In this document: positions 10,401 to 18,766 of the stretch, piece after piece | How the letters are laid out: the number at the start of each line of letters is the position of its first letter | Numbering within the stretch: position 1 is the stretch's first letter | Assembly (NCBI GenBank): GCA_017794925.1 | Contig: CP051238.1 | Location: 594,934 to 658,933 of the forward strand | Direction: 5' to 3' | DNA length: 64,000 nucleotides | Origin: Aestuariibacter sp. | Lineage (GTDB): Bacteria; Pseudomonadota; Gammaproteobacteria; Enterobacterales; Alteromonadaceae | Notes under the pieces: model-generated | What the model was told of the DNA's origin: nothing | Seen by the model: only the letters and a program-made list of their open reading frames with translations | Database searches by the model: none | Position numbers and translations under genes: made by a program

Positions 10401-10704
10401 CCGCGTGTATTCAGCGATTGTTTTCTACGATTACAAAGGCTTCGATACCCGTTTCAGTGCACGCTATCGCTCTGAATACCTTGGCGGTGTAAGTGGTACC
10501 AGTAACAACCTGGCTTTCGTGACCAACGAAACCATCTTCGACTACCAGGCGTCTTACGACATTACCGAGAACCTGAACATCCTGTTCTCGATAAACAACC
10601 TGACGGACGAAGCTAACCGTTCATTCTACGGCGACCGCTCCAAGACAGGGAACATTCAGTTCTTTGGCCGTAACTACTTTATGGGCGTGGATTACTCGTT
10701 CTAA
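7447..10704 (+). CDS. TonB-dependent receptor, probably for maltodextrins/starch oligosaccharides
   Basis: Outer-membrane, TonB-energised importer of 1085 aa. A signal peptide (about 1-25, ending 'SLAA') is followed by a short linker, a plug domain ('VVTADDLGALPDLSIADALTRLPGV', shortened here to its core 'IADALTRLPGV', and 'LNIRGLSGNYVFTTMNGRE'), and a long beta-barrel ending in the aromatic C-terminus 'GVDYSF'. The size and the plug type match the large carbohydrate receptors of Alteromonadales and Caulobacter (MalA-like). Substrate assignment is by context: it sits in the middle of GH13 genes and shares their promoter element. No SusD-like partner is present. AGGA lies about 9 nt before the ATG. 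A strong terminator follows. Confidence 0.92.
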   Translation: MHTFKLNHLTVSLIMAGISFTSLAAQDVNKEEQKVARPVSQSTEVAATTTSAEPADSASDDEAIEVISVTGFRRSMLESLDIKRYSDTIVDVVTADDLGALPDLSIADALTRLPGVTSVRTGGQSSELNIRGLSGNYVFTTMNGREQVSSSGGRSVEFSQFPSELISSAMVYKSQKASLIEGGVAGTIELGTSNPLNMSKPHQFHINAQLTDNSRSDQHPDAGSPGHRISLSYQGKFLDDTLGFSLGVAQLFAPSVSNQFLSYPFIYDPVQLDGIGGLDDCLAEGENTNPDYVQVNCMAFNSGFEMMTRGGEDTRSGVMSAVVWQPNDAFTLKGDVFYSKFDSKKWDKGLVVNGLASISSTDHLNSVDLINPVVVGDDDNGYTIIGGEYHNAFYNPYATYEPGTCDELTPGRVVVPCVRDNRFFGYNPLNIRTSADNSSSFSETLTAGLNATWQFDSLTVSVDVSHSKASEEFLDHEMSLMLFDDAQAATPKVETDLVLTYQMNGLMIPSIAITNEAGEDIDFTDLNKMMVVNNTKFPWYEENQADAAKIDFQYFLESDYISSIEAGLRVSKRKHTNLRSMWSYGGPGHFENGIHMNYRTENDMRQGNYIDYANGVEVARFHPFALTPADVQVVQLGGEFSSLPGFLSIHSDNISRQWAVDSNGNPLATNGVDIWEGAAWTIGADRYIEEDINAAYIMMNLDTELFGHTLTGNIGVRYVETTQMARGITAAPTSRRPKLDENGDPILDRFGDIVLEVVGTGDEIYDDLGFSNTDNLYRTLEHNYTNILPSVNLIFGVTENQYLKFAAAKVLARPVMGDMAVSGNFSYQYDRPRDGKDVVNLDMSTSPFIEPFLATQFDLSYEYYFSDTPGSVFVALFNKDIESFKETIVVEDYNFEANNIAVPEFSDNGRPVEPGDATLTVNNDKGGYIRGVEVGYTQVFTMLPGAWSGLGFTGSFSYTESEITRDLDIGNGRGNVNVPLEGLSPRVYSAIVFYDYKGFDTRFSARYRSEYLGGVSGTSNNLAFVTNETIFDYQASYDITENLNILFSINNLTDEANRSFYGDRSKTGNIQFFGRNYFMGVDYSF

Positions 10705-10738
10705 GTTCCCAATCAACCAACCAGTTGTTTGACCCATT

Positions 10739-10766
10739 GGGGTAGCACCTTGCTACCCCTTTTTTG
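10739..10766 (+). terminator. Rho-independent terminator of the receptor gene
   Basis: Hairpin GGGGTAGC / GCTACCCC with a 5-nt loop followed by a T-run, 35 bp after the receptor stop codon. Confidence 0.9.
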
Positions 10767-10892
10767 TTTTTGAATTCGGGCTACGCGCAAAAAACTCGGT
10801 TGCAGAAGGAGCCAGACAAGAAGAAACAGAATTATTAAAAGAGGGAAAAAGGGAAAGAAGAAGCCGCACCGACGCACAGCTTCAGGTAAGAA

Positions 10893-13800
10893 TTAACGAA
10901 TAGCGCGCCGCGGTCCGGTAGGATTGAGGAACGCCACCAGCAACCTGGACTCAACGTTTGAAACAAGGTTATCTTTACGCAGTTGTTTGATGGCTTTTGC
11001 CTTACACTGCACCACGAATTTATTGTCGCCTGAGTGACAGACCGCAAAGCTGTTCGCAATCAGTACGCTCAATGGCACACCAACATAATTCACCCGGTCA
11101 ACAATAGCTACTTCACGCCCATCAACAACAACGTTACCTGTTACCAGACCAAGGTGGATATCGACGACATCCTCAACCCCATCATTGTCATCGTCGGTAT
11201 CCACGACATCAGATAACCCATCGCTGTCGAAGTCAGGGGCGGCGTCAAGCCACACCCCGTTTTGGTACCAACTGTCTTCACTGCGGGTAGCATCTTGAGT
11301 TTGTGATACCCCGTCATTCACGATCACAGTGGCACTGAGTACTCCACTGAAGGAATGGCTGTACCAGCCATCCCCCAGTGATGTCATAGTCGTACCCGGC
11401 CATGCCGGCTGTTCTGGTAACGCCATCGCCGGGCCAGTAATGGCGTTGTAGAAATACAGGTTGATATTGTCGCCCCAGCCATCGGGCTGCTTAAAGGTCA
11501 CCGTCCACACGGGCGCGTCAGTTGACCACACGCCATCCTGATACCAACTGTTTCCACTCAGCGTAGTATCCACGGTTTGCGAGGTGCCATCGTTAATGAT
11601 CACCGTGGTGGCCAGCAAGCCGTTGAAGGTATAGCTGTACCAGCCCTCACCCAAGGCCGTCATTGGCTCACCTGGCCAACCAGGCTGAGACATTTGTACG
11701 TTGTCGTTAGCAACAATCGGGTTGTAGTGATACACATTAATGTTGTCACCCCAGCCGTCAGGCTTCTTAAAAGTCACTGTCCAGGAGGGTAGCGAAGATG
11801 ACCAACTGCCATTTTGGTACCAACTGTCCTGGCTTAGCGTGGTATCTACCGTTTGCGAACTGCCGTCGTTCACTATCACCGTTGCCGCTAACACGCCGTT
11901 AAAGGTATAGCTGAACCAGCCTTCACCTAACGCTGTCATTGGCTCACCTGGCCAACCCGGTTGCCCCGCATCTTCGCCTGGCTGACCGGATAGGGCGTTG
12001 TAGTAATACAGATTAAAGTTGTCGCCCCAGCCTTCGGGCTTTTTAAACGTCACGGTCCAGGTAGGCGCCGTGTCTGACCATGTGCCTGATTGATACCAGC
12101 TGTTTCCGGTTACGGTATGATCAGCCGACTGATTGCTGCCGTCGTTAAAAATAACGGTGGCCGACTCCACATTGGTAAACGTGTAGCTGTACCAATCAGC
12201 GCCTAAATACGTAGCACTTTGACCGGGCCAACCCACTGATTGCACTGACGCATTAGGATCAGTAGACACCGCGTTGTAAAAATACAGGTTAATGTTTTCA
12301 GCCCAACCCTCTGGCTTCTGGAAGTACACCGTAAAGCCGCTATCTGGCTCAGGCGCGGGCCCAAATTCATCGGGATTGGAACCAAACCAGTTGCCTGTTC
12401 CTGCGTCATACCAGCCGTCGTAGCTGCGATTGAGGTTGGCGGTCTGGTTACTGCCGTCGTTGAATATCAGGTTGGTCGATGTGACGCCCTGGAAAGTAAA
12501 CTCAAACCAGCCACCGCCCACATCGGTCATTTGCACACCGGGCCAGCCCGTTGTCGATATGGCGTTTGCGGGCTGAGCATCCCAGTAATACACGTTCATA
12601 GTATCACCCCAGCTGTCTGGCTTTTTCACCCGAACGGTAAAGCCGCCGCCGGTAACCGGGTTGTCCTGAACAAACGCACGGTAGCCGTATGCCGGAAGGG
12701 CTAACGTGTTGCCCAGATACACAGCCTCGCCGCTATAGGCGTCGACCCATTGCTTATTGGCAACGGTCACCGGCAATGCATATTCCAGTGCGCCATTGCG
12801 CGTGTTCCCTGCCACGAACGCTTGCTGTGCCTGAGTGGTACGGGTAAACGCTACAACGTGATTCGTACTATAGTCTTCCAGCGAGCCATGCCGAAGTGAC
12901 AAGTTATGATTAAACGCCTGCAGCACCGCAGTATATTCAGCCTTGCGGTCAGGGTTCAGGCTCCAGTCAATTGTGTCCAGCGTGAACGGAAACCGGATGG
13001 GATAAGGCGTTCCCACTTCCTGCCCGCTGTACACCATGGGCGTACTGCGCATGTAAGACGCCAGCACAAAGGCAGTCATCGCGGCCCGGTCGCCACCTAA
13101 TAGTGACTCAGGTGTACCATGGGAGTCATTCACGTCGTGGTTAGTGGTATAGCGAACCAGGCGTTGGTCGGGTCCTGCCATTGCTGTTTCAGCCTGATGA
13201 ACGTACTGCAACGTGTAAGCGTCACCACCGTGAAAAATCTTCTCCAGCTCACCAAAAAAACTAAAACCAAAGTTATAGTCCATACCAGTGGTAAAGTTCT
13301 CGTTGCGATTATCTTCAGCCAACAGCAGTAAATCCTGGTCTTGCAGACCGCGAAGGGACGACACTGCACGATGCCAGAAATCCACAGGTGGTCCACCCGC
13401 ATAGTCAAACCGAAAGCCATCGACATTTGCGGTATTCACCCAGTAGTGCATGGCACTAATCAGCGCGTCCTGCATGGCCAAGTTAGTAAAATCCAGTTGT
13501 GCGACATCGGCCCAGCCGTTGGGGATCAGGATATTGCCGTTGGCATCTTTGGCATACCAGTCGTTATGCGTGTTGATCCAGGGGTGATCCCAGCCGGTGT
13601 GATTCGGTACAAAATCTAAAATCACGGCCATTCCCAGCGCATGTGCGCTGTTGACCAAATGCTGCAGGTCGCCCAACGTACCAAATTCGCTGTTCACGCC
13701 GGTATAGTCAGTAATAGAGTAAGGCGAATTGACCGAGTTGGCGCTCTGACTCAGCGGATAAATGGGCATCAGGTACACCACATTCACGCCCAGTGATTTT

Positions 13801-14072
13801 ATGTCGTTTAACCGGTCAGTTACCCCAGCTAAATTCCCCTGTTCACTGAATGCCCGAATGTTGACCTGATAAATAACCGCATCAGGCGCAGCGGGTACGC
13901 CGCCAAAAGGGGCCACCTGTGCATGAGTGTATGAAGGCAGAAGGATAGTGGCGACCAACGCCATTAAACCTACTGTATTTTTGAGCAATGCCATGAGAGC
14001 AACCAGGCCCCCATAGCAATTGCGATAACGGCTTGTTTGCCAAACCGCTTTCCGTGGTTGTGTGTTTTGCAT
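10893..14072 (-). CDS. Secreted GH13 alpha-amylase with five C-terminal CBM26-like modules
   Basis: Extracellular alpha-glucan endo-hydrolase, about 1059 aa. A long N-terminal region ends in a hydrophobic signal segment ('LMALVATILLPSYTHAQ'). The GH13 barrel has all catalytic motifs: 'DFVPNHT', 'VDGFRFD' (nucleophile near D223), 'LLLLAED' (acid/base near E253) and 'TTNHD' (near D313). Five tandem repeats of about 92 aa follow, each with 'KPEGWGDN.N.Y.YN', 'GWPG..M..LG.GW' and '.VIVNDGS.QT', as in CBM26 starch-binding domains. Then come Asp-rich thrombospondin type 3-like repeats (Ca binding) and an unassigned C-terminal tail of about 85 aa with two Cys. ATG 14072 is preferred over 14120 because AAGG motifs precede it; 13994 would give a shorter, more typical signal peptide. 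A direct-repeat promoter lies upstream. Confidence 0.92.
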   Translation of the reverse strand: MQNTQPRKAVWQTSRYRNCYGGLVALMALLKNTVGLMALVATILLPSYTHAQVAPFGGVPAAPDAVIYQVNIRAFSEQGNLAGVTDRLNDIKSLGVNVVYLMPIYPLSQSANSVNSPYSITDYTGVNSEFGTLGDLQHLVNSAHALGMAVILDFVPNHTGWDHPWINTHNDWYAKDANGNILIPNGWADVAQLDFTNLAMQDALISAMHYWVNTANVDGFRFDYAGGPPVDFWHRAVSSLRGLQDQDLLLLAEDNRNENFTTGMDYNFGFSFFGELEKIFHGGDAYTLQYVHQAETAMAGPDQRLVRYTTNHDVNDSHGTPESLLGGDRAAMTAFVLASYMRSTPMVYSGQEVGTPYPIRFPFTLDTIDWSLNPDRKAEYTAVLQAFNHNLSLRHGSLEDYSTNHVVAFTRTTQAQQAFVAGNTRNGALEYALPVTVANKQWVDAYSGEAVYLGNTLALPAYGYRAFVQDNPVTGGGFTVRVKKPDSWGDTMNVYYWDAQPANAISTTGWPGVQMTDVGGGWFEFTFQGVTSTNLIFNDGSNQTANLNRSYDGWYDAGTGNWFGSNPDEFGPAPEPDSGFTVYFQKPEGWAENINLYFYNAVSTDPNASVQSVGWPGQSATYLGADWYSYTFTNVESATVIFNDGSNQSADHTVTGNSWYQSGTWSDTAPTWTVTFKKPEGWGDNFNLYYYNALSGQPGEDAGQPGWPGEPMTALGEGWFSYTFNGVLAATVIVNDGSSQTVDTTLSQDSWYQNGSWSSSLPSWTVTFKKPDGWGDNINVYHYNPIVANDNVQMSQPGWPGEPMTALGEGWYSYTFNGLLATTVIINDGTSQTVDTTLSGNSWYQDGVWSTDAPVWTVTFKQPDGWGDNINLYFYNAITGPAMALPEQPAWPGTTMTSLGDGWYSHSFSGVLSATVIVNDGVSQTQDATRSEDSWYQNGVWLDAAPDFDSDGLSDVVDTDDDNDGVEDVVDIHLGLVTGNVVVDGREVAIVDRVNYVGVPLSVLIANSFAVCHSGDNKFVVQCKAKAIKQLRKDNLVSNVESRLLVAFLNPTGPRRAIR
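11235..12644 (-). repeat. Five tandem CBM26-like coding repeats
   Basis: Five consecutive protein repeats of about 92 residues inside the amylase gene. The central three are most alike: two share 'QPGWPGEPMTALGEGW' exactly. The first and second copies are more divergent and are separated by a short linker. The pattern suggests recent duplication of the middle copies. Confidence 0.85.
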
Positions 14073-14193
14073 GTGCCTTTTTACCTTGTGAGAGTATTGT
14101 TCAATTGCTCGCGAAGGCATGGCCGATGCACAAAAATCGATGTGTTACATGAAGGCCGGGGTCATCCGACTGACCTGACTTGCGAACACAACA

Positions 14194-14227
14194 AGGGTAA
14201 AAAGCAGCAGGTTAACAAAAGGTTAAA
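14194..14227 (-). promoter_or_regulatory. Direct-repeat activator site plus -10, promoter of the CBM26 amylase
   Basis: Coding strand: TTTAACC-TTTT-GTTAACC (14227 to 14210), then 10 bp, then TACCCT (14199-14194). Each half-site differs from CTTAACC only at the first base. The predicted leader is about 115 nt before ATG 14072. Confidence 0.72.
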
Positions 14228-14273
14228 TATCTGAAATTGCTTATTAAAATTAGATTTTTAGTGTGCGGAAATG

Positions 14274-14300
14274 AAAAACCCCAGGTGAAATCACCTGGGG
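14274..14300 (-). terminator. Rho-independent terminator of the lipoprotein amylase gene
   Basis: Perfect stem CCCCAGGTGA / TCACCTGGGG with a very short loop, followed on the minus strand by a run of five T. It lies 28 bp after the stop codon of the upstream minus-strand amylase. Confidence 0.88.
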
Positions 14301-14327
14301 CCCCCGATCAGGATAGGGCTAACCTGA

Positions 14328-17072
14328 TCAAGGTGTCGCGAGCGACATTACCGTTACTTCCCCGGCATGCGTTTGATCGTCTATCGCATGATAAATAATC
14401 CGCAGTTGGGTTTCTGACTCAAGGGCCAGGGTAATAGCGTCATCCACTTGCTGTACGGGTACATAGTCACCGTTCAGCGTAACCACGGCCCCACCCGAAT
14501 TCGGGTTAGCCCAGCTTTCAGACGCAATTTTAAAGTATTTCGAGTAGCTCAGATCCGGGTTCTGAGTCGCCAACACATCGTAGGCGTAATAACCGGCACC
14601 AAAGTAAGTCATAGGTCGGGACGTATCCCAGATACCGTCAAAGCCACGCACATACAGTGTTTCACCCGGGTAAGTTGGCTCTTCTTTGGATACGGTCAGC
14701 ACCGGTTGAGCCGGATCCTGCACGTTCAGCGTAAACACATACCAGCCGGTGTCGTTGACCTGCAGAGTTTGCGCAGGATCGTAGGCATCGGTCAGGATAG
14801 AATAATTCATTGGCTGATCCAGTGACGCCGCACCTTCTGCACCGATTCTGAAATCCCAGCCTGCATTCGCAAATTTAAAGTAATAGTTACCGGCATTTTC
14901 GATGTTAGCCGCCGCCATGTAAGTATTGTTGCCAATATAAATCATGGAGTTATCCAGCGACCAACCGTTAAAGTCAGCGCGCAGGTACAACTGGGTATCG
15001 CCGTAGGCAGGCCCGGTCGCCACGTAGTCCTGAGTAAGTACAACAAAGTCGTAGGCTGCCAGGGTGTACGTGTCCTGAAGCGTCACGTCAGCGCCGGTCA
15101 GCGCATTTACGTAGTCGCCCTGCAGGTCTTCAGGCACCTGATAGGTGTTGTCACTGGCCAGCATGTTGGTCAGCATCACGAAACGCTGGTCATCATGTAC
15201 CTTCTGGAAAGCCACAACGGTGTCATCTGCGTAGCTTTTTTCTCTGCCTTGCTTAATCAGGTCTGACGATGCAAACAGCGTCATCATACTTTGGTATTGA
15301 GCAAGAATATCGGCGTTTTGTGTCCAGTCGATCAGGTGGTCATAGTAAAAACTGGTGTTGTCGTCTGCACCGACTTCCTGACCGCTGTAGATCAGTGGAA
15401 CATCACCGTAGAACAGGTGCAGCGCAAACTGAGCCAACGCCCCTTGTTGAGTTAACTCGCTGTACGCCGCGCAGTCGTTGTTAATTTGCACGCAGGCGAT
15501 TTGCATGGGGTTTTCTTCCCACGCGGTTAAATCGTGGTTGGTGGAATAACGCAGTAAATGGGTGTTGTCTGGCAGATTATTGGCGTTTATTTGCGCTTGC
15601 CGATCCAACACTAAATTCGCATTACCTTCCTCAATAGCGTGTTTCACACTGGTATTGGCATCCCAGGAATAGGTCAGGTCAAAGCCCAGGTCCAGGTGAA
15701 ACTCACGGCCTTCTGCAAGCATCAGCGCATCCGGTTTTACATCGCGAATTTGACTGATGGCGTCTTGCCAGAAATCATTGGGTACGCCATCCGCGTAGTC
15801 GCATCGGAATCCGTCAATCCCCTGATCCAGCCAGAACAACATAGCGTCAATCATGGCGGCGCGCATAGCCAGGTTGTCGTAGTTCAGGTCAGCCACGTCA
15901 TACCAGGGCTGCTCCTGAGGCTGAACCAAAATGCCATCGACCTGGGTATACCAGTCTTTATTTAACAGCCACGGATGATTCCACGAGGTGTGGTTTGCTA
16001 CCCAGTCCAGGACAACGGTTATACCGCGCTTGTGCGCTTCGTTTATCAGAATGCGCAGGTCATTTAAATCCCCCAGGCTGGCATCAATACTGAGATAGTC
16101 TGATGCGGCATACGGGCTCATGCTGTATTCGCGTTCTGGTAGCAGGTAACTTACTTCAAAGCTGGCTTCTGTGGTGCCACCGCGTGGGTGAACCGGCATC
16201 AGCCATAGGGTATTCACCTTGAGTGATGCCAGGTGATCTAAACGTTCGACTATCTTGGCCAATGCACCGTCACGGCCAACCGTGCTGAAGTTCATTTCGT
16301 ACAGCACCCGGTCCTGATTGTCGATGCTAGCGGTAACAGGTGTCACTTCACATTCAAACAACCCTTCTTCAGGCTTGCCGTCATCGCAGGATACGGTGGG
16401 GCCAGCGGCAACAAACTCCAGCCAGTTAACCCGCAGACCGGCTTCGTCAGTAACTATCTGCAGGCTATGCTCCCCTGCTTCTACTGCGAACTTTCCTAAC
16501 CGACGGGTGCGCCAGCTGTAGTCATCGCCCAGTGAATGGGTAATGGTTTCGGAGGTAATAAGCTGGTCATCAAGATAGATACTGTAACCACCGGTGCCTT
16601 CGGCTGACGCTACGCGTGTGTGAATTTCTACGAAACCGCCGGGCAGAGTAATATCGTAACGCTGCCACTCGGCGGGTTCATTGTTGCCTATGGCATGGCC
16701 GCCATCGATATCACGTGCGCGGTAGATATCGGCATCGCCGTCCCGATATGTTTCACCCGCATTCCCTTCCGTTAAGTCATAGGCTTCCGCATAATCTTCG
16801 GCTTCGATTCGCAGTGATTGAAAACAGCCAAGTTCATCCACTTTATACGACGCGTCTGACGCCGGGCAGTTGTCTTCACTGTCCTGAACACCGTCATTGT
16901 CGGAGTCTGTAAAGCGAGTATCATTATCGGCTGAAACTGGTGGCGTTACCGGCAGATTATTAACGGGTTCAGCAGGAAGCGGCGCGTTATCTTCTTCTTT
17001 ATCATTGCCTCCCCCCAAACAGCCACTGAGTGCTAATGTAGCACTTAGCCCCAAAATCAATTGCTTATTCAT
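14328..17072 (-). CDS. GH13 alpha-amylase lipoprotein with CBM6-like and starch-binding-like modules
   Basis: Surface or periplasmic lipoprotein amylase of about 914 aa. Lipobox 'LSGC'; Asp-rich thrombospondin type 3-like segment ('DSDNDGVQDSEDNCP'); CBM6-like beta-sandwich (about 90-225, 'IEAEDY', 'GGYSIYLDD', 'VNWLEF'); GH13 barrel with intact motifs 'DWVANHT', 'IDGFRCD' (near D425), 'LMLAEG' (near E454) and 'STNHD' (near D514). The last ~220 residues match the C-terminus of the pullulanase-like protein closely ('DFNGWS', 'FYFK'/'YYFK', 'RGFD..WD..RPMTYFG.GYYA', 'ANPNSGGAVVTL'). ATG 17072 is chosen for AAGGG 7 nt upstream; ATG 17093 has no such site. Confidence 0.93.
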   Translation of the reverse strand: MNKQLILGLSATLALSGCLGGGNDKEEDNAPLPAEPVNNLPVTPPVSADNDTRFTDSDNDGVQDSEDNCPASDASYKVDELGCFQSLRIEAEDYAEAYDLTEGNAGETYRDGDADIYRARDIDGGHAIGNNEPAEWQRYDITLPGGFVEIHTRVASAEGTGGYSIYLDDQLITSETITHSLGDDYSWRTRRLGKFAVEAGEHSLQIVTDEAGLRVNWLEFVAAGPTVSCDDGKPEEGLFECEVTPVTASIDNQDRVLYEMNFSTVGRDGALAKIVERLDHLASLKVNTLWLMPVHPRGGTTEASFEVSYLLPEREYSMSPYAASDYLSIDASLGDLNDLRILINEAHKRGITVVLDWVANHTSWNHPWLLNKDWYTQVDGILVQPQEQPWYDVADLNYDNLAMRAAMIDAMLFWLDQGIDGFRCDYADGVPNDFWQDAISQIRDVKPDALMLAEGREFHLDLGFDLTYSWDANTSVKHAIEEGNANLVLDRQAQINANNLPDNTHLLRYSTNHDLTAWEENPMQIACVQINNDCAAYSELTQQGALAQFALHLFYGDVPLIYSGQEVGADDNTSFYYDHLIDWTQNADILAQYQSMMTLFASSDLIKQGREKSYADDTVVAFQKVHDDQRFVMLTNMLASDNTYQVPEDLQGDYVNALTGADVTLQDTYTLAAYDFVVLTQDYVATGPAYGDTQLYLRADFNGWSLDNSMIYIGNNTYMAAANIENAGNYYFKFANAGWDFRIGAEGAASLDQPMNYSILTDAYDPAQTLQVNDTGWYVFTLNVQDPAQPVLTVSKEEPTYPGETLYVRGFDGIWDTSRPMTYFGAGYYAYDVLATQNPDLSYSKYFKIASESWANPNSGGAVVTLNGDYVPVQQVDDAITLALESETQLRIIYHAIDDQTHAGEVTVMSLATP

Positions 17073-17195
17073 GAATAAACCCTTAGTTATCATATCACTA
17101 CGTATCGGTGGCTACCGTGATACAGAGAAGGGCTTATCTGCACAAACTGAGATAAACAGACCTGTATTGTCACAACCACCAAGTTGCTGGATGTA

Positions 17196-17229
17196 ACAAT
17201 ATGTTCTCAATGGTTAATTTAAGGTTAAG
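17196..17229 (-). promoter_or_regulatory. Direct-repeat activator site plus -10, promoter of the lipoprotein amylase
   Basis: Coding strand: CTTAACC-TTAA-ATTAACC (17229 to 17212), then 10 bp, then TATTGT (17201-17196). The predicted leader is about 117 nt before ATG 17072, nearly the same as for the neighbouring amylase. Confidence 0.78.
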
Positions 17230-17283
17230 AAATAGAAGGACGTGATTTTAATTTTATTTGAGCCAGCAGCACGCAGTGTTGGA

Positions 17284-18606
17284 TCAGTCGTAATCCATTT
17301 CCAGACGGGATACAAGCTGCTCCTGAGAGAGCGTAAGTTCAACACGACGTCCGTTGTCAAAATTCTCTACGGTGTACACCAGATTGATTTTCTCGACGAT
17401 TCGTTGCACCAGTACCAGGCCAATCCCGAACCCTTCCAGATTGTTCGTGCCGTCAACGGCGTCAGTGTTTTTGTTCTCGATGGCAAAGCAATCGTCGCTG
17501 ATGTGGATATTCACATAGCCTTTACTGGTATTCTGAAATGCGTTTCTCACCAAATTATTCACGGCAATTTGCAGCAGAGTTTCGTGGGTAAACAACATTA
17601 AATCATCCCCACTACAGGATACCTGCACATCTTTGCCTTCCAGAATATGCATATTGGTTTGCACGGCTTTGTTGGCAATATCAACAATATTACACTGGCT
17701 AAAGTGCAGCTCCTGTTCCGTGGCCTTACTTAACCACAACAGCGCTTCGGTTTGGTACTTCATGTCTTCAATGGCAATCAGCATCCGGTTCAACACTTTG
17801 CGTTCGTCGGGTGACAGGTCTTTCATGATAACTTCGAGCGTTTCCATGTTCACCGACAGTACTGCTACCTGAGTACGCAGTTCGTGACTGCTGAAACGGG
17901 CAAACGAGTGCTCTTTTTCAAGGATGTCGCTGAAAGTATTCAGGCTACTGCTCATGGTATGCGCCAGGTAGTTAATACCCCGAGCCGCTAGCTTTGGCGG
18001 AGGCTGGAATTTTTTTGTGGTCGACAACGCATCGGCCCAGTCAGCCAGCTCATTAACCACTTTTCCGACGTTATTGATTTGCATGAGCTGCACCATCAGC
18101 AGAATTGAAATCAATACCACCGACACCAAAATAGCGGGCTGCAAGACTTCCCGTAAGTGCGTATTTAACAGCTCATCGTTGTACGACACATCGGTGTACA
18201 CATAGGCAACATTCTGATCGGCGACTATGGCCGGGTAGATGAGCAGGATGTCAGACACCGAAAAGAGCCCGTTAAAGGCAAGAACAATCGCGTTGGGTTG
18301 CTCAGGCGTGAGACTTTCCAGAGGCGTGCCGGAAGGCAATACAGACTGCAACTCAGACGTATTCATCTGCAGTTTGAAGCGCTCTGAGCTTAACCTGGCC
18401 GCTTCATCCCCAAGGTACCTGGTTGGATTCGCTTCTATTCGGGATGTGGCCCTGCCAGCAAAATTGAGCAGCTCTTCACTTTGCTCTTCCAGATACTTAA
18501 CCTGAAAACTCCAACTGGAATACGCCAGGTACAGAAAAATGAACACAATAGCCGACGCAGTCACGACAAACGTGGTCTTAAACTGGGCTAATTTGAAGTT
18601 CATCAT
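17284..18606 (-). CDS. Sensor histidine kinase, likely partner of the response regulator at 1764
   Basis: Membrane sensor kinase of about 440 aa. One N-terminal membrane helix (about 10-30), a periplasmic sensor region of about 125 aa, a second helix ('ILVSVVLISILLMVQLM'), then HisKA with phospho-acceptor His in 'SSHELRTQ' (near residue 241) and a HATPase domain with N box 'NNLVRNAF' and G box 'GFGIGLVLVQRIVEKI'. The usual Pro after 'HELRT' is Gln here. No response regulator is adjacent; the only OmpR-type one in the window is about 15 kb away, at the other end of the starch genes, so pairing is inferred. The start is uncertain: ATG 18606, ATG 18603 or TTG 18621, none with a clear ribosome-binding site. 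Confidence 0.9.
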   Translation of the reverse strand: MMNFKLAQFKTTFVVTASAIVFIFLYLAYSSWSFQVKYLEEQSEELLNFAGRATSRIEANPTRYLGDEAARLSSERFKLQMNTSELQSVLPSGTPLESLTPEQPNAIVLAFNGLFSVSDILLIYPAIVADQNVAYVYTDVSYNDELLNTHLREVLQPAILVSVVLISILLMVQLMQINNVGKVVNELADWADALSTTKKFQPPPKLAARGINYLAHTMSSSLNTFSDILEKEHSFARFSSHELRTQVAVLSVNMETLEVIMKDLSPDERKVLNRMLIAIEDMKYQTEALLWLSKATEQELHFSQCNIVDIANKAVQTNMHILEGKDVQVSCSGDDLMLFTHETLLQIAVNNLVRNAFQNTSKGYVNIHISDDCFAIENKNTDAVDGTNNLEGFGIGLVLVQRIVEKINLVYTVENFDNGRRVELTLSQEQLVSRLEMDYD

Positions 18607-18766
18607 CGGCTGGATACCCAACTACTGCGTAAATACAGGGATTAATATACCAGAGCAGTTAACGAAAATATGCCTACATTCGTATGCAGTTTCTGTCACC
18701 GCGCTTAACTATCCGCTACTATGGAACCTAATCTGACTCGTATTATGCATTCAAAGAGTATTCTTC

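Noticed and set aside
18704..18737. Possible eighth direct-repeat promoter in front of the small lipoprotein gene at 18767
   Set aside because: CTTAACT is followed at 11-bp spacing by GCTACTA, which keeps only two of seven bases, and the hexamer 10 bp further (TCTGAC) is not -10-like.
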